Assembly: GCA_017467805.1 (NCBI GenBank)
Contig: JAFUKJ010000024.1
Span: 1-58,693 of the forward strand
DNA length: 58,693 nt
Source: Lachnospiraceae bacterium
Lineage (GTDB): Bacteria; Bacillota; Clostridia; Lachnospirales; Lachnospiraceae
Reading direction: 5' to 3'
Shown in pieces: positions 24,441-32,924 of the stretch. The translations under genes were made by a program, and so were the position numbers. Under the pieces are notes generated by a model. It was not told the DNA's origin. It saw only the letters and a list, made by a program, of their open reading frames with translations, and did no database searches. The first letter of the stretch is position 1. Each line of letters opens with the position of its first letter.

Positions 24441-26729
24441 ATGATTCAGTTAATGGACGGCGGTGTTTACTTAGTTGGCGGTACAGAGCTTGTTGCAGAT
24501 AATGCAGAGGCAGTAGCTGCGATTAAGGCAAAGACTGGTAAAGATGTAAATAAGCAGGAGGCAGCAAAGGAAACGATTGCTTACGGAATCCTTGAGAAGC
24601 ATAATACATCTGGTAACATGGATAAGCTGAAGATTAAGTTCGATAAATTGACATCTCATGATATTACTTTCGTTGGAATTATTCAGACAGCCCGTGCATC
24701 AGGACTTACTAAGTTCCCAGTTCCTTATGTATTAACAAACTGCCACAACTCACTTTGTGCAGTAGGTGGAACAATCAACGAGGATGACCATATGTATGGT
24801 CTTACATGTGCGAAGAAGTACGGCGGAGTTTATGTACCACCTCATCAGGCTGTTATTCATCAGTTTGCAAGAGAGATGCTTGCAGGTGGCGGTAGAATGA
24901 TTCTTGGTTCTGACTCACATACTCGTTATGGTGCTCTTGGTACTATGGCGATGGGCGAGGGTGGACCTGAGCTTGTTAAGCAGTTATTGAATCAGACATA
25001 TGATATCAATATGCCTGGCGTTGTAGCTGTATACTTAGAGGGAGAGCCTGTATTAGGCGTTGGTCCTCAGGACGTTGCTTTGGCAATTATCGGAGCTGTA
25101 TTTAAGAACGGCTACGTTAAGAATAAGGTTATGGAGTTCGTTGGACCTGGTGTGGCTTCACTTTCAGCTGATTTCCGTATCGGTATTGATGTAATGACAA
25201 CAGAGACAACATGTCTTTCATCTATCTGGCAGACAGATGATAAGATTAAGGAGTTCTATGATATTCATGGAAGAAGCGAGGATTACGCAGAGCTTAATCC
25301 TGGCACAGTTGCGTACTATGATGGATGTATCAAGGTAGACTTAAGCAAGGTTAGACCTATGATTGCTATGCCATTCCATCCAAGCAACACATATACAATC
25401 GAAGAGTTAAACGCTAACCTTATGGATATCCTTGATGATTGTGAGAAGAAGGCTCTTGTAAGTCTTGATGGAGCAGTTGACTTCACACTCAAGGATAAGG
25501 TAAGAAATGGCAAGTTATATGTAGAGCAGGGTATCATTGCAGGTTGTGCAGGTGGTGGATTCGAGAATATCTGTGCAGCAGCTGATATCTTAGACAATGC
25601 AAGTATTGGACCAGATGAGTTCACACTTAGTGTATATCCAGCATCTATGCCTGTATACATGGAGTTAGTAAAGAACGGTTGCGCAGCTAAGTTGATGCAG
25701 ACAGGTGCTGTATTAAAGACTGCATTCTGTGGACCATGCTTTGGTGCAGGAGATACACCTGCTAACAATGCATTCTCTATCCGTCACTCTACAAGAAACT
25801 TCCCTAACAGAGAAGGTTCTAAGCTTCAGAGTGGACAGATTGCATCTGTTGCACTTATGGATGCTCGTTCTATCGCAGCTACAGCAGCTAATAAGGGATA
25901 CCTTACACCTGCTACAGAGTTCGATGGCAAGTTCAATCAGTATAAGTACTTCTTTGATAAGAAGATTTACGAGAATAGAGTATTTGATTCTAAGGGCGTT
26001 GCTGATGACAGCGTTGAGATTAAGTTTGGTCCAAACATTAAGGACTGGCCAGCAATGGTAGCTTTAACAGACAATCTCTTATTAAAGGTTGTTTCAGAGA
26101 TTCATGATCCTGTAACAACAACAGATGAGTTAATTCCTTCAGGTGAGACATCATCTTACCGTTCTAATCCTTTAGGACTTGCAGAGTTCACACTTTCAAG
26201 AAAGGATCCTAACTATGTAGGTCTTGCTAAGGAAGTACAGAAGGCTGAGAAGGCAAGAGAAGAGCAGGCTTGTCCTGTTGAGGCATTCCCAGAGCTTGAA
26301 GCTGCTTGGAAGGCTATGAAGGAGATTACTCCAGATGCAGATAGCACTAACACAGGTATTGGTAGTACAATCTTTGCTGTAAAGCCAGGTGATGGTTCAG
26401 CAAGAGAGCAGGCAGCAAGCTGCCAGAAGGTACTTGGTGGATGGGCTAACATCGCAAACGAGTACGCTACTAAGAGATATCGTTCTAACCTCATCAACTG
26501 GGGTATGCTTCCATTCATCATTGAGGAAGGCGAGCTTCCATTCAAGAACTTAGATTATATCTATGTTCCTGGCATCAAGAAGGCAGTTGAAGAGAAGGCT
26601 TCTGTAATCAAGGCTTATGTAGTAGGCGAAGGACAGACAAAGGAATTCAACCTTACACTTGGTGAGTTAACAGACGAAGAAAGACAGATTATCTTAAAGG
26701 GTTGCTTAATCAACTACAATAGAGTATAA
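24441..26729 (+). CDS. Aconitase-family hydratase (YbhJ-like)
   Basis: Iron-sulphur hydro-lyase of the aconitase superfamily, 762 aa. Visible motifs are [43 protein letters not shown] and [15 protein letters not shown]; the cysteines of the last two blocks and the early CHNSLC are candidate 4Fe-4S ligands. The sequence resembles the E. coli YbhJ branch more than citrate-cycle AcnA/AcnB, so the substrate is uncertain even though databases may call it aconitate hydratase. It is monocistronic, divergent from the pectinesterase and followed by hairpins. Codon use is regular and strongly biased, as in well-expressed genes. Confidence 0.85.
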   Translation: MIQLMDGGVYLVGGTELVADNAEAVAAIKAKTGKDVNKQEAAKETIAYGILEKHNTSGNMDKLKIKFDKLTSHDITFVGIIQTARASGLTKFPVPYVLTNCHNSLCAVGGTINEDDHMYGLTCAKKYGGVYVPPHQAVIHQFAREMLAGGGRMILGSDSHTRYGALGTMAMGEGGPELVKQLLNQTYDINMPGVVAVYLEGEPVLGVGPQDVALAIIGAVFKNGYVKNKVMEFVGPGVASLSADFRIGIDVMTTETTCLSSIWQTDDKIKEFYDIHGRSEDYAELNPGTVAYYDGCIKVDLSKVRPMIAMPFHPSNTYTIEELNANLMDILDDCEKKALVSLDGAVDFTLKDKVRNGKLYVEQGIIAGCAGGGFENICAAADILDNASIGPDEFTLSVYPASMPVYMELVKNGCAAKLMQTGAVLKTAFCGPCFGAGDTPANNAFSIRHSTRNFPNREGSKLQSGQIASVALMDARSIAATAANKGYLTPATEFDGKFNQYKYFFDKKIYENRVFDSKGVADDSVEIKFGPNIKDWPAMVALTDNLLLKVVSEIHDPVTTTDELIPSGETSSYRSNPLGLAEFTLSRKDPNYVGLAKEVQKAEKAREEQACPVEAFPELEAAWKAMKEITPDADSTNTGIGSTIFAVKPGDGSAREQAASCQKVLGGWANIANEYATKRYRSNLINWGMLPFIIEEGELPFKNLDYIYVPGIKKAVEEKASVIKAYVVGEGQTKEFNLTLGELTDEERQIILKGCLINYNRV

Positions 26730-26756
26730 AACGAAAAATTATATTTCGTTAATAAC

Positions 26757-26786
26757 GAGCCGGAGCTTCATTAGAGGCTTCGGCTT
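26757..26786 (+). terminator. Probable terminator after the hydratase
   Basis: AGCCGGAGC (26758-26766) pairs with GCTTCGGCT (26777-26785). A smaller AACGAAA/TTTCGTT hairpin (26730-26750) lies just before it. The T-tail is weak. Confidence 0.6.
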
Positions 26787-26940
26787 AAGTTTTATCGACT
26801 TTTATCGGCATTTGCTCTGATTCTTGGTTAATGCCGTAAAACCAGAAATAAGATATTTGCTTTCGTGCTAATTCTGATTACAATATTAGTGTGTAAGTAA
26901 GAGGTTTTATAAATCTTAAATATTATTGAGGTATACTATT

Positions 26941-27462
26941 ATGGATATTTTATTTAGTTCAGCAGATATTGATATTCGTTTAATGGGTTATGATGATATT
27001 CCTTTAATTTGTAAAGCAGATAGCGATGAAAGTGAACAGAATATAGCATATTTGAGAAAACAATTAGAAAATCAAGAAAAGCAAGAATGTAGTGCGTTAT
27101 TAGCTTTGTATAATGGCGAAATAGCAGGATATGTATTTTTGTACTATAAATGTAGATGGGGCGGTTTGGCTAATTGTGACTTGCCGTGCGTTATAGATTT
27201 AATTGTGTTTGCAAAATATAGGGAAAACGGGATAGCAACTGCATTGATGAATATTGCAGAAGAAATAGCAAAAATGCATAGTGATAAAGTGTATTTGGAT
27301 GTTTGTTTGAATAGCGAATATGGACCGGCTCAACGATTGTATGTAAAAAGAGGGTATGTACCAGATGGAAAAGGTGTATATTATGAGGAAAAAGTTTGCG
27401 GAACAAATGCTATTTGCAAGAACGATGATGAATTAACATTGTGTCTGGTGAAAGAATTATGA
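26941..27462 (+). CDS. GNAT family N-acetyltransferase
   Basis: Transfers an acetyl group from acetyl-CoA to an unknown amine; 173 aa. The fold is seen from the N-terminal DIDIRLMGYDDIP strand-helix, the central IDLIVFAKYRENGIATALMNIAEE (motif A, acetyl-CoA pyrophosphate loop as RENGIA), and the C-terminal SEYGPAQRLYVKRGYVPDG. ATG 26941 has GAGG 9 bases upstream; a TTG at 26926 in frame does not. The gene is AT-rich and stands at the edge of the repeat-bearing, gene-free stretch, so it may belong to an acquired segment. Confidence 0.85.
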   Translation: MDILFSSADIDIRLMGYDDIPLICKADSDESEQNIAYLRKQLENQEKQECSALLALYNGEIAGYVFLYYKCRWGGLANCDLPCVIDLIVFAKYRENGIATALMNIAEEIAKMHSDKVYLDVCLNSEYGPAQRLYVKRGYVPDGKGVYYEEKVCGTNAICKNDDELTLCLVKEL

Positions 27463-27980
27463 TTATGCGTTCGTGTTAAAATTTGTCATACTTTGAGCAA
27501 GTACAGAGATACTTGTGGTTTCTAACTAACCTAATTTGTGTATATAGGAAAAAATTGTTACTGCTTCCACAATTTCGGGATGTTATTTGAGGATTTCATA
27601 TGGAAAATCGGCGTTTTTGTATATATAGAAAAAAATGTTTTCTGGCTACACAATATTTTACGATTTTCTGTGTATATGAGAAAGATTTTTTTGCATATCC
27701 ACAAAATTACCTATTTTACGCTTTGGGATAAGCAAAGGGTGATTAAAATTGTGTAGCAAGAAGAAGTTTTTTTCTATATACACAATTTTCAATACTTTAC
27801 CTCGTATCAGCCGAACAAAGCGGGAACAGCTCTATAATCCCCTTGTTTTATGAGTTAGGCACGGTATAAATCGTCATTTATGCGTTTTCTACACCCGTGA
27901 ATCAGTTGGGACTGGATATCAAGTGAACTTGACTGAAGCGAGACAGAACAAAGAGAGAATTTGAAAAGGAGGAAGCAAGT
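27463..27980. other. Gene-free 518-bp stretch between the GNAT and GGADGPT genes
   Basis: No convincing gene. It contains the four copies of a short repeat listed separately (27535-27789). From 27790 to 27960 I see only a TCAAGT-GA-ACTTGA palindrome (27919-27932) and no terminator or riboswitch I recognise. AAAAGGAGG near 27965-27973 serves the downstream ATG. Confidence 0.6.
27535..27789. repeat. Four copies of a 41-46 nt AT-rich repeat, one inverted
   Basis: Copies at 27535-27575, 27615-27660 and 27667-27708 (plus) and 27745-27789 (reverse complement) share TTTTGTGTATATAGAAAAAA, a variable middle of about 12 nt, then GGCTACACAATTTT. Each unit begins TTGTGTA and ends TACACAA, so its ends are inverted repeats of each other. 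Spacing is irregular, about 80, 52 and 78 bp. Function unknown. Confidence 0.75.
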
Positions 27981-28502
27981 ATGTCAGACAGTATAGATAT
28001 CATAGGTGGAGCGGATGGACCAACAGCGGTGTTTGTAGCTGGTGATGTAGGGATGAATTGGTTGAATATATTTGGGTTGATATTGGTTGTACTTTTGTTG
28101 ATTCCAAACATTATCTATGCAATCAAAGTAAAAAACCAGAAAAACAATTGTACCAATACGTTAATGAATGCCATGGAGCAAATTGGTCGTTACGGATGCA
28201 TGATTTTAATGGTATTTAGCATGGGAATAAGGGAATTCGGTTATCCATCTGTAGGAGACTTTTTAGCCTATTTATTCGGAAATGCGTTTTTGATATTATT
28301 GTATTGGATAATATGGATATTGTATTTTAAGAAGAACACATATGCGAAGCAGATATTATTAGCTGTGATACCTACCTGTATATTCTTGCTAAGCGGAATT
28401 ACCCTGCGTCACTATCTTTTAATCGTATTTGGGGTAATCTTTGGGGTAGGACATATATATGTTACAAATTGCAATAGAGAGGAAAAGGAGACATTATGTT
28501 AG
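27981..28502 (+). CDS. Membrane protein with N-terminal GGADGPT motif
   Basis: A 173-aa protein with about four transmembrane helices and an N-terminal peptide SIDIIGGADGPTAVFVAGD. The GGADGPT string is a hallmark of the beta subunit of Na+-translocating decarboxylases (OadB/GcdB/MmdB), where it lies within the membrane and carries an ion-binding Asp. The rest of this protein is not OadB and is less than half its length. It has a strong AAAAGGAGG site. Its stop overlaps the start of the next GH28 gene (ATGTTAG), so translation is coupled. It could be a transport or sensing partner of that enzyme; the function is unknown. Confidence 0.7.
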   Translation: MSDSIDIIGGADGPTAVFVAGDVGMNWLNIFGLILVVLLLIPNIIYAIKVKNQKNNCTNTLMNAMEQIGRYGCMILMVFSMGIREFGYPSVGDFLAYLFGNAFLILLYWIIWILYFKKNTYAKQILLAVIPTCIFLLSGITLRHYLLIVFGVIFGVGHIYVTNCNREEKETLC

Positions 28503-29878
28503 ATTTTAAAGTAAAAATGCCGGTAATTCCGGAAGTAGAGTATAATATTAAAGATTTTGGCGCTGTAAATGGCGGCGTGGTTTCAAATACACAGGCGATT
28601 CAGAAGACTATTGATACTGCGGCGGTAAATGGCGGTGGAAAGGTTGTGATTCCAAGAGGAATCTGGCTGAGTGGTCCGATTCGTTTGCGGTCTAAGATTA
28701 ACCTTCATGTAGAGACAGGTGCTGTATTATTATTTAGTAAAAATGAGGAAGAATATCCTTTATACTGGTCAGACTATGAAGGTATGCCAGCCATTCGTAC
28801 ATTGTCACCGATTATGGCTGAGAATGTAAGTGATATTGCCATTACAGGCGGTGGAACAATAGATGGTAACGGACAGCTTTGGAGACCTGTAAAGCAGTTT
28901 AAGATGACTGAAAGGCAGTGGAACGAGTTGTTAAAGACCTCGCAGTATCTGGTAGAAGAAAGGGATGGCTTTATTTGGATGCCGACCAAGTCCATTCATG
29001 ATGCGTGGCTGCTTTCAAGAGAGCAGTCGCCTAAGTTAGAGAACTTGGAAACTGCTAAGGAGTACTATGATTTCTTTAGACCTGTTATGGTGCATTTATA
29101 TCAGTGTAAGAATATTCTAATAGAAGATATTACCTTACAGAACTCTCCAGCATGGAATTTGCATCCTTGCTTCTGCGAGCACGTAACCATTCGCAATGCT
29201 AAGATTCGTAATCCATACTATGCGCAGAATGGAGATGGATTAGACTTGGAGTCTTGTAAGTATGCAGATATTATTGGTACTACCTTTGATGTGGGTGATG
29301 ATGCCATCTGCATGAAGTCTGGAAAGGGTGCGAAGGCAAGAGAGATAGAAGTACCGACAGAGTATGTAAGAATCCAGGACTGTACCGTATATCATGGACA
29401 TGGCGGCTTCGTAGTTGGTAGCGAAATGTCCAGAGGTATTCGCCATGTAGAGGTTAAGAACTGCTCCTTTATTGGAACGGATGTAGGTATCCGCTTTAAG
29501 TCTGCAATGGGCAGAGGTGGAGTTGTCGAAGACATTTTATTAGAGGATATTCAGATGATGAATATCGAGAAGGAAGCCATTATTTTTACTATGGGTTATG
29601 TACTCGACTATAGAGAGTCTGGCGAGCTTGCGCCTACAGTTCAAGCTGATGATATTCCATATTTTAAGAAGATTCGTATGAACCGTATTGTTTGCAATGG
29701 GGCAGGTATTGGTCTTAAGGTTGAGGGCATTGATTTGTCTAATACAAATGTAGTTGGCGACTATGACGGAGTACCTGTGATTGATGAGATTATTGTAGAG
29801 AATTCACATATTGTAGCTGATAAGGATATGAGCATTACCAATGCAGGGAAAATTGTTTATGATAATCTTGCCAAATAG
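28496..29878 (+). CDS. Cytoplasmic GH28 exo-polygalacturonase-like hydrolase
   Basis: Predicted to cleave galacturonic acid units from oligogalacturonides inside the cell; 460 aa, no signal peptide. It has the full GH28 set: NGDGLDLESC (about 244), VGDDAICMKSG (about 266), GHGGFVVGSE (about 301) and the RFK form of the Arg-x-Lys motif in GIRFKSAMGRGG (about 331). The YVLDY region and long inserts fit exo-acting bacterial members. The start ATG overlaps the stop of the GGADGPT membrane gene. An AAC(3)-like gene and spoIID follow within about 900 bp on the same strand, with no terminator seen between. Confidence 0.93.
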   Translation: MLDFKVKMPVIPEVEYNIKDFGAVNGGVVSNTQAIQKTIDTAAVNGGGKVVIPRGIWLSGPIRLRSKINLHVETGAVLLFSKNEEEYPLYWSDYEGMPAIRTLSPIMAENVSDIAITGGGTIDGNGQLWRPVKQFKMTERQWNELLKTSQYLVEERDGFIWMPTKSIHDAWLLSREQSPKLENLETAKEYYDFFRPVMVHLYQCKNILIEDITLQNSPAWNLHPCFCEHVTIRNAKIRNPYYAQNGDGLDLESCKYADIIGTTFDVGDDAICMKSGKGAKAREIEVPTEYVRIQDCTVYHGHGGFVVGSEMSRGIRHVEVKNCSFIGTDVGIRFKSAMGRGGVVEDILLEDIQMMNIEKEAIIFTMGYVLDYRESGELAPTVQADDIPYFKKIRMNRIVCNGAGIGLKVEGIDLSNTNVVGDYDGVPVIDEIIVENSHIVADKDMSITNAGKIVYDNLAK

Positions 29879-29943
29879 CTTTTGGATGAATGCATAAAGC
29901 AGTTGATGAAGTATAAGTGTTAGAAAGGTATGGTTATTGGAAA

Positions 29944-30729
29944 ATGCATACGAGAGAAACATTAGTGGAAGATCTTAGAAGACTTGGAGTGGCAAAGGAC
30001 GATATTTTACTTGTTCATTCTTCCATGAAAGCGATAGGAGAAGTAAATGGTGGCGCAGATACTGTATTAGATGCTTTGATAGAGGCAGTAGGGGATGGAA
30101 TGCTGATACTGCCTACCCATACATGGAAGCAGATGTCGAACGAGTATCCTATCTATGACTCGGAAAATGAGGAGGCGTGTGTTGGTATCTTGCCGAACAT
30201 CTTTCGTAAAAGAGCAGGCGTCATGCGTTCTCTACATCCTACACATTCAGTAGCGGCATATAGCAATAATCGCAGATTATTGGAGGATTTTGTGTCTGGC
30301 GAGGAGAAGTTTTCAACACCGTGTCCAAGACAAGGCTGTTATGGAAAGCTCTATGATTTAGATGCTAAGGTATTAATGCTTGGCGTTGGATTGAACCGCT
30401 ACACATATCTTCATGGTGTAGAGGAGTGGTTTGGTATTGAAGAACGTTTGGAAAAGGAAGCATTAGCTTTACAGATAAAGCTTCCAAGTGGCGAATTATT
30501 ACCAGTTGCTATGCATAAGCATTTTAAGCCGAATAATATTAGCGTTTCTGAATATTATATAAAAATGGAAAAGCCTTTTATGGAAAAGGGAGCATTAGTA
30601 AAGGGTAGGATTGGTAACGCTGAAAGTATGCTTTTATCAGCAAGACAGACTGCTGACATTACAACAGAGTATTTAAAGAAGGATAGAAATCTTTTCCTTT
30701 CACATAATCCGATTGATGGCATAGTGTAG
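29944..30729 (+). CDS. AAC(3)-family N-acetyltransferase
   Basis: Acetyl-CoA-dependent acetyltransferase of the aminoglycoside 3-N-acetyltransferase (YokD-like) fold, 261 aa. Motifs: LRRLGVAKDDILLVHSSMK, LPTHTW, RSLHPTHSVAA and MLGVGLNRYTYLHGVEE. Many chromosomal members have no proven drug substrate, so resistance should not be assumed. The frame is open to a GTG at 29917; I prefer ATG 29944 because family members begin about here, though its ribosome site is poorly placed. It sits after the second GH28 gene and 30 bp ahead of spoIID. Confidence 0.85.
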   Translation: MHTRETLVEDLRRLGVAKDDILLVHSSMKAIGEVNGGADTVLDALIEAVGDGMLILPTHTWKQMSNEYPIYDSENEEACVGILPNIFRKRAGVMRSLHPTHSVAAYSNNRRLLEDFVSGEEKFSTPCPRQGCYGKLYDLDAKVLMLGVGLNRYTYLHGVEEWFGIEERLEKEALALQIKLPSGELLPVAMHKHFKPNNISVSEYYIKMEKPFMEKGALVKGRIGNAESMLLSARQTADITTEYLKKDRNLFLSHNPIDGIV

Positions 30730-30759
30730 TAGTGAGAAATTGTTTTGGGGTACGAAGCT

Positions 30760-31737
30760 ATGTTGAAGCGGATAAAAAGAAGAGCAATAGGCATACTGAT
30801 ATTGCTTTGTATTCCATTTTTAATTGGAATTGCCATCAGGGATGAGGAACAGCAGGAAATGCTGGAGCATAAGATAAGTGATGCGGGCTTTCAGGTTGTG
30901 GTAACGGATGCAACAGGCAGTTATACATATGACCCTGAGGAGCTGATTCCTTATATGGTGGCAGCGATTGTGCCATTTGGCTCTGAGGAGCAGCTATTGC
31001 AGGCTTTTGCGATTCTTTGCAGAACCAATCTGGTGTATTATTGGGAAGTAAGCGGCAGACAGGAGACACTGGCCTATGAGGAATGTGGACTACCTGTATG
31101 CAGCTTTGGAGAATATAAAGAGTTATTAGAATATAAAATAGATAGTGCAGAAGATAAAGAGGATGATATCAAACGTGCAGTGGAGGCTACGGAGGGTATC
31201 ATCCTTTTATATGAAGGAGATACGATAGAGGCTCCTTTTTTCTATTTGAGTGCAGGGCAGACCAGAACGGGGAATGACGGGCAGGCATACTTACAAGGAA
31301 AGATTTGTGACGAAGATATTCATCATAGCAGTTATTTGAACAAATATTATTTTGAAAAGGAAGATTTCTGGAATAAGCTGGAAGCACTTATGCCTGGGAG
31401 TATTGATGGCGAAAGGATGACTGCACGAATCATGAAAGACTGGAGCCTTCCTGCCGATGAATCAGGCTATGTATATGGACTGTTATATGAAAAGGAACAG
31501 GTTTATATAGATGCAATAAGCTTTTGTAATCAATTTGAGCTTTGTTCCTCTTGCTTTGAAATAGAGGAAAGAGAAAAGCAGATGGTGATTACAACAAGGG
31601 GCGTTGGGCATGGTTTTGGCTTAAATATGACATATGCAGCCAAGCAGGCGCAGAATGGAATGTCCTATTATGAGATTTTGAATTACTACTTTGCGAATAC
31701 AAAAAAGGATAAAGGGTATAATGTTAGTGTCGAGTAA
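30760..31737 (+). CDS. spoIID: Stage II sporulation protein D (SpoIID/LytB amidase-like)
   Basis: Membrane-anchored lytic enzyme that cuts glycan strands during forespore engulfment; 325 aa. A transmembrane helix (about 7-24) precedes the SpoIID domain: YTYDPEELIPYMVAAIVP, LLQAFAILCRTN, a diverged YEGDTIEAPFFYLSAGQT, and the C-terminal TRGVGHGFGLNMTYAAKQAQNG, a strong family signature. ATG 30760 has GGGG 9 bases upstream; a TTG at 30745 lies in the same frame. spoIIQ follows, the usual clostridial pairing. Confidence 0.9.
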   Translation: MLKRIKRRAIGILILLCIPFLIGIAIRDEEQQEMLEHKISDAGFQVVVTDATGSYTYDPEELIPYMVAAIVPFGSEEQLLQAFAILCRTNLVYYWEVSGRQETLAYEECGLPVCSFGEYKELLEYKIDSAEDKEDDIKRAVEATEGIILLYEGDTIEAPFFYLSAGQTRTGNDGQAYLQGKICDEDIHHSSYLNKYYFEKEDFWNKLEALMPGSIDGERMTARIMKDWSLPADESGYVYGLLYEKEQVYIDAISFCNQFELCSSCFEIEEREKQMVITTRGVGHGFGLNMTYAAKQAQNGMSYYEILNYYFANTKKDKGYNVSVE

Positions 31738-31752
31738 AAAATAAATGCAATA

Positions 31753-31776
31753 ATGCCAAGCAAACTTGCTTGGCAT
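31753..31776 (+). other. Strong hairpin between spoIID and spoIIQ
   Basis: ATGCCAAGCAA (31753-31763) pairs with TTGCTTGGCAT (31766-31776). No T-run follows, so it is a weak terminator or an mRNA-stability hairpin rather than a certain stop. Confidence 0.6.
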
Positions 31777-31819
31777 GAATAAAATTTGCAGGAAGGGCAA
31801 TCCTATTGATGAGGTAATA

Positions 31820-31896
31820 GTTTGAAAATAAATTTTCAAACGCAAATTTGTGCCTTGCACAAAGTTTGCAAGGTTACGGAAAGGCATGGTTATAGA
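31820..31896 (+). repeat. Leader element B, copy 1, ahead of spoIIQ
   Basis: GTTTGAAAAT/ATTTTCAAAC (31820-31841) is a perfect 10-bp hairpin. It is followed by CGCAAATTTGTGC, a CCTTGCA/TGCAAGG hairpin and the ribosome-site string GGAAAGGCATGGTTAT, ending right at the ATG. Copy 2 precedes pyrD at 47258-47335. Confidence 0.8.
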
Positions 31897-32775
31897 ATGA
31901 ACAAACGTAATAATCGAAATAATCGTTCGGGTTTGCACAAAGAAAAAATGACAATGATAGCAGCAGCTGTATTTGTGCTATCGGCACTAACTCTGACGGG
32001 AGTATATATGGCATCCAATGACGAGGCGGGGCAGGAAGAAAATCAGATTGATTTTGCAAAGCTTGAAGAACAGAGTCAGACAAAAGAAACAAAGCAGCAA
32101 TCTACCAAAGAGCTTAATCTGGCACAGAATGAGGAAAAAACAGACACTGCACAGGCAAATACAAAGGTAGCAGGAAATGATAAGCAGAAGCTTTTAGATG
32201 AGGCAAGATACATTAATGAAAACACACAGAAAATTCTAGAACAGCAAAAAGCGCAGGCTCAGGCTTTGGTTACTGTACAGGATGAGGTGACAGAGGCAGA
32301 AGCAATTGTTGCAGAGGAAGAAAAGGAGCAGGAGGCAAGCGTTGTGACAGAGCATCCTGTATTTGAAGAAGGAGAAACCCTTCAATGGCCAATCGTTGGT
32401 GAAGTGCTTTTGAATTACAGCATGGACAAGGCTGTTTATCATGAGACCTTACAGCAATATCGATATAATCCATCTATCGTGATTGCAGCAGAAGAAGGCT
32501 CTGTGATTACTTCGGCAGCAGATGCGGTAATCAAGGAAGTTGGTTCAAATCCGCAGCTTGGTAATATGGTAGTCTTTGATTTAGGAAACGGATATGAGCT
32601 TACCTATGGTCAACTGCAGGATATTGCGGTAATAGAAGGTCAGGTTGTACAAGCTGGTGATATTGTAGGATATGTTGCAGCTCCAACCATTTATTATTCA
32701 GAGGAAGGCAGTAATGTTTACTTCAAATTGACCAAAGATGGTGTTGCCGTAGACCCATTAGGAATGATGGAATAG
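31897..32775 (+). CDS. spoIIQ: SpoIIQ-like M23-fold protein
   Basis: Forespore membrane protein expected to zip with SpoIIIAH during engulfment; 292 aa. Basic N-terminus, one transmembrane helix (about 20-37), a Gln/Glu-rich linker, then an M23 (LytM) fold from about 165 (TLQWPIVGEVLLNYSMD). The usual metal ligands are missing: the His-x-x-x-Asp site reads SIVIAAEEG and the HxH strand reads NVYFKLTKDG, so it should be structural, as in Bacillus SpoIIQ. I chose ATG 31897 with GGAAAGG upstream; the longer frame to 31822 only translates leader element B. Confidence 0.85.
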   Translation: MNKRNNRNNRSGLHKEKMTMIAAAVFVLSALTLTGVYMASNDEAGQEENQIDFAKLEEQSQTKETKQQSTKELNLAQNEEKTDTAQANTKVAGNDKQKLLDEARYINENTQKILEQQKAQAQALVTVQDEVTEAEAIVAEEEKEQEASVVTEHPVFEEGETLQWPIVGEVLLNYSMDKAVYHETLQQYRYNPSIVIAAEEGSVITSAADAVIKEVGSNPQLGNMVVFDLGNGYELTYGQLQDIAVIEGQVVQAGDIVGYVAAPTIYYSEEGSNVYFKLTKDGVAVDPLGMME

Positions 32776-32785
32776 TAGAAAAATA

Positions 32786-32838
32786 TGCGCTTGCTGAAGC
32801 AAAGGAACAGATACAAAAAATAATGCTTCAGCGGCGCA
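32786..32838 (+). other. Long inverted repeat between spoIIQ and the GH9-like gene
   Basis: TGCGCTTGCTGAAGCA (32786-32801) pairs with TGCTTCAGCGGCGCA (32824-32838), 14 pairs with a small internal bulge. No T-run follows. It may terminate weakly or protect the spoIIQ 3' end. Confidence 0.55.
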
Positions 32839-32924
32839 ATAATCTATCCTTCAAAAGACTTTACTTGTACAAAAATAACGTGTAAAATGAAGTCAAGTTT
32901 GTGATATGAAGGTGAGAATACTAG

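Noticed and set aside
27538-27756. 72-codon open frame with repeated Tyr-Ile-x-Lys-Asn blocks
   Set aside because: It only translates the DNA repeats, starts at GTG without a ribosome site, and the inverted fourth copy breaks the pattern.
27535-27789. CRISPR array from the repeated units
   Set aside because: Only four imperfect units, one inverted, with unequal gaps and no cas genes nearby.
29944-30729. Aminoglycoside resistance gene
   Set aside because: The AAC(3) fold is clear, but chromosomal homologues often have other or unknown substrates; nothing in the sequence shows drug acetylation.
31822-31896. Longer spoIIQ start sharing a KINF-x-TQICA peptide with a frame at 47191-47373
   Set aside because: The shared peptide is the translation of leader element B at both loci; the true starts have proper ribosome sites right after it.
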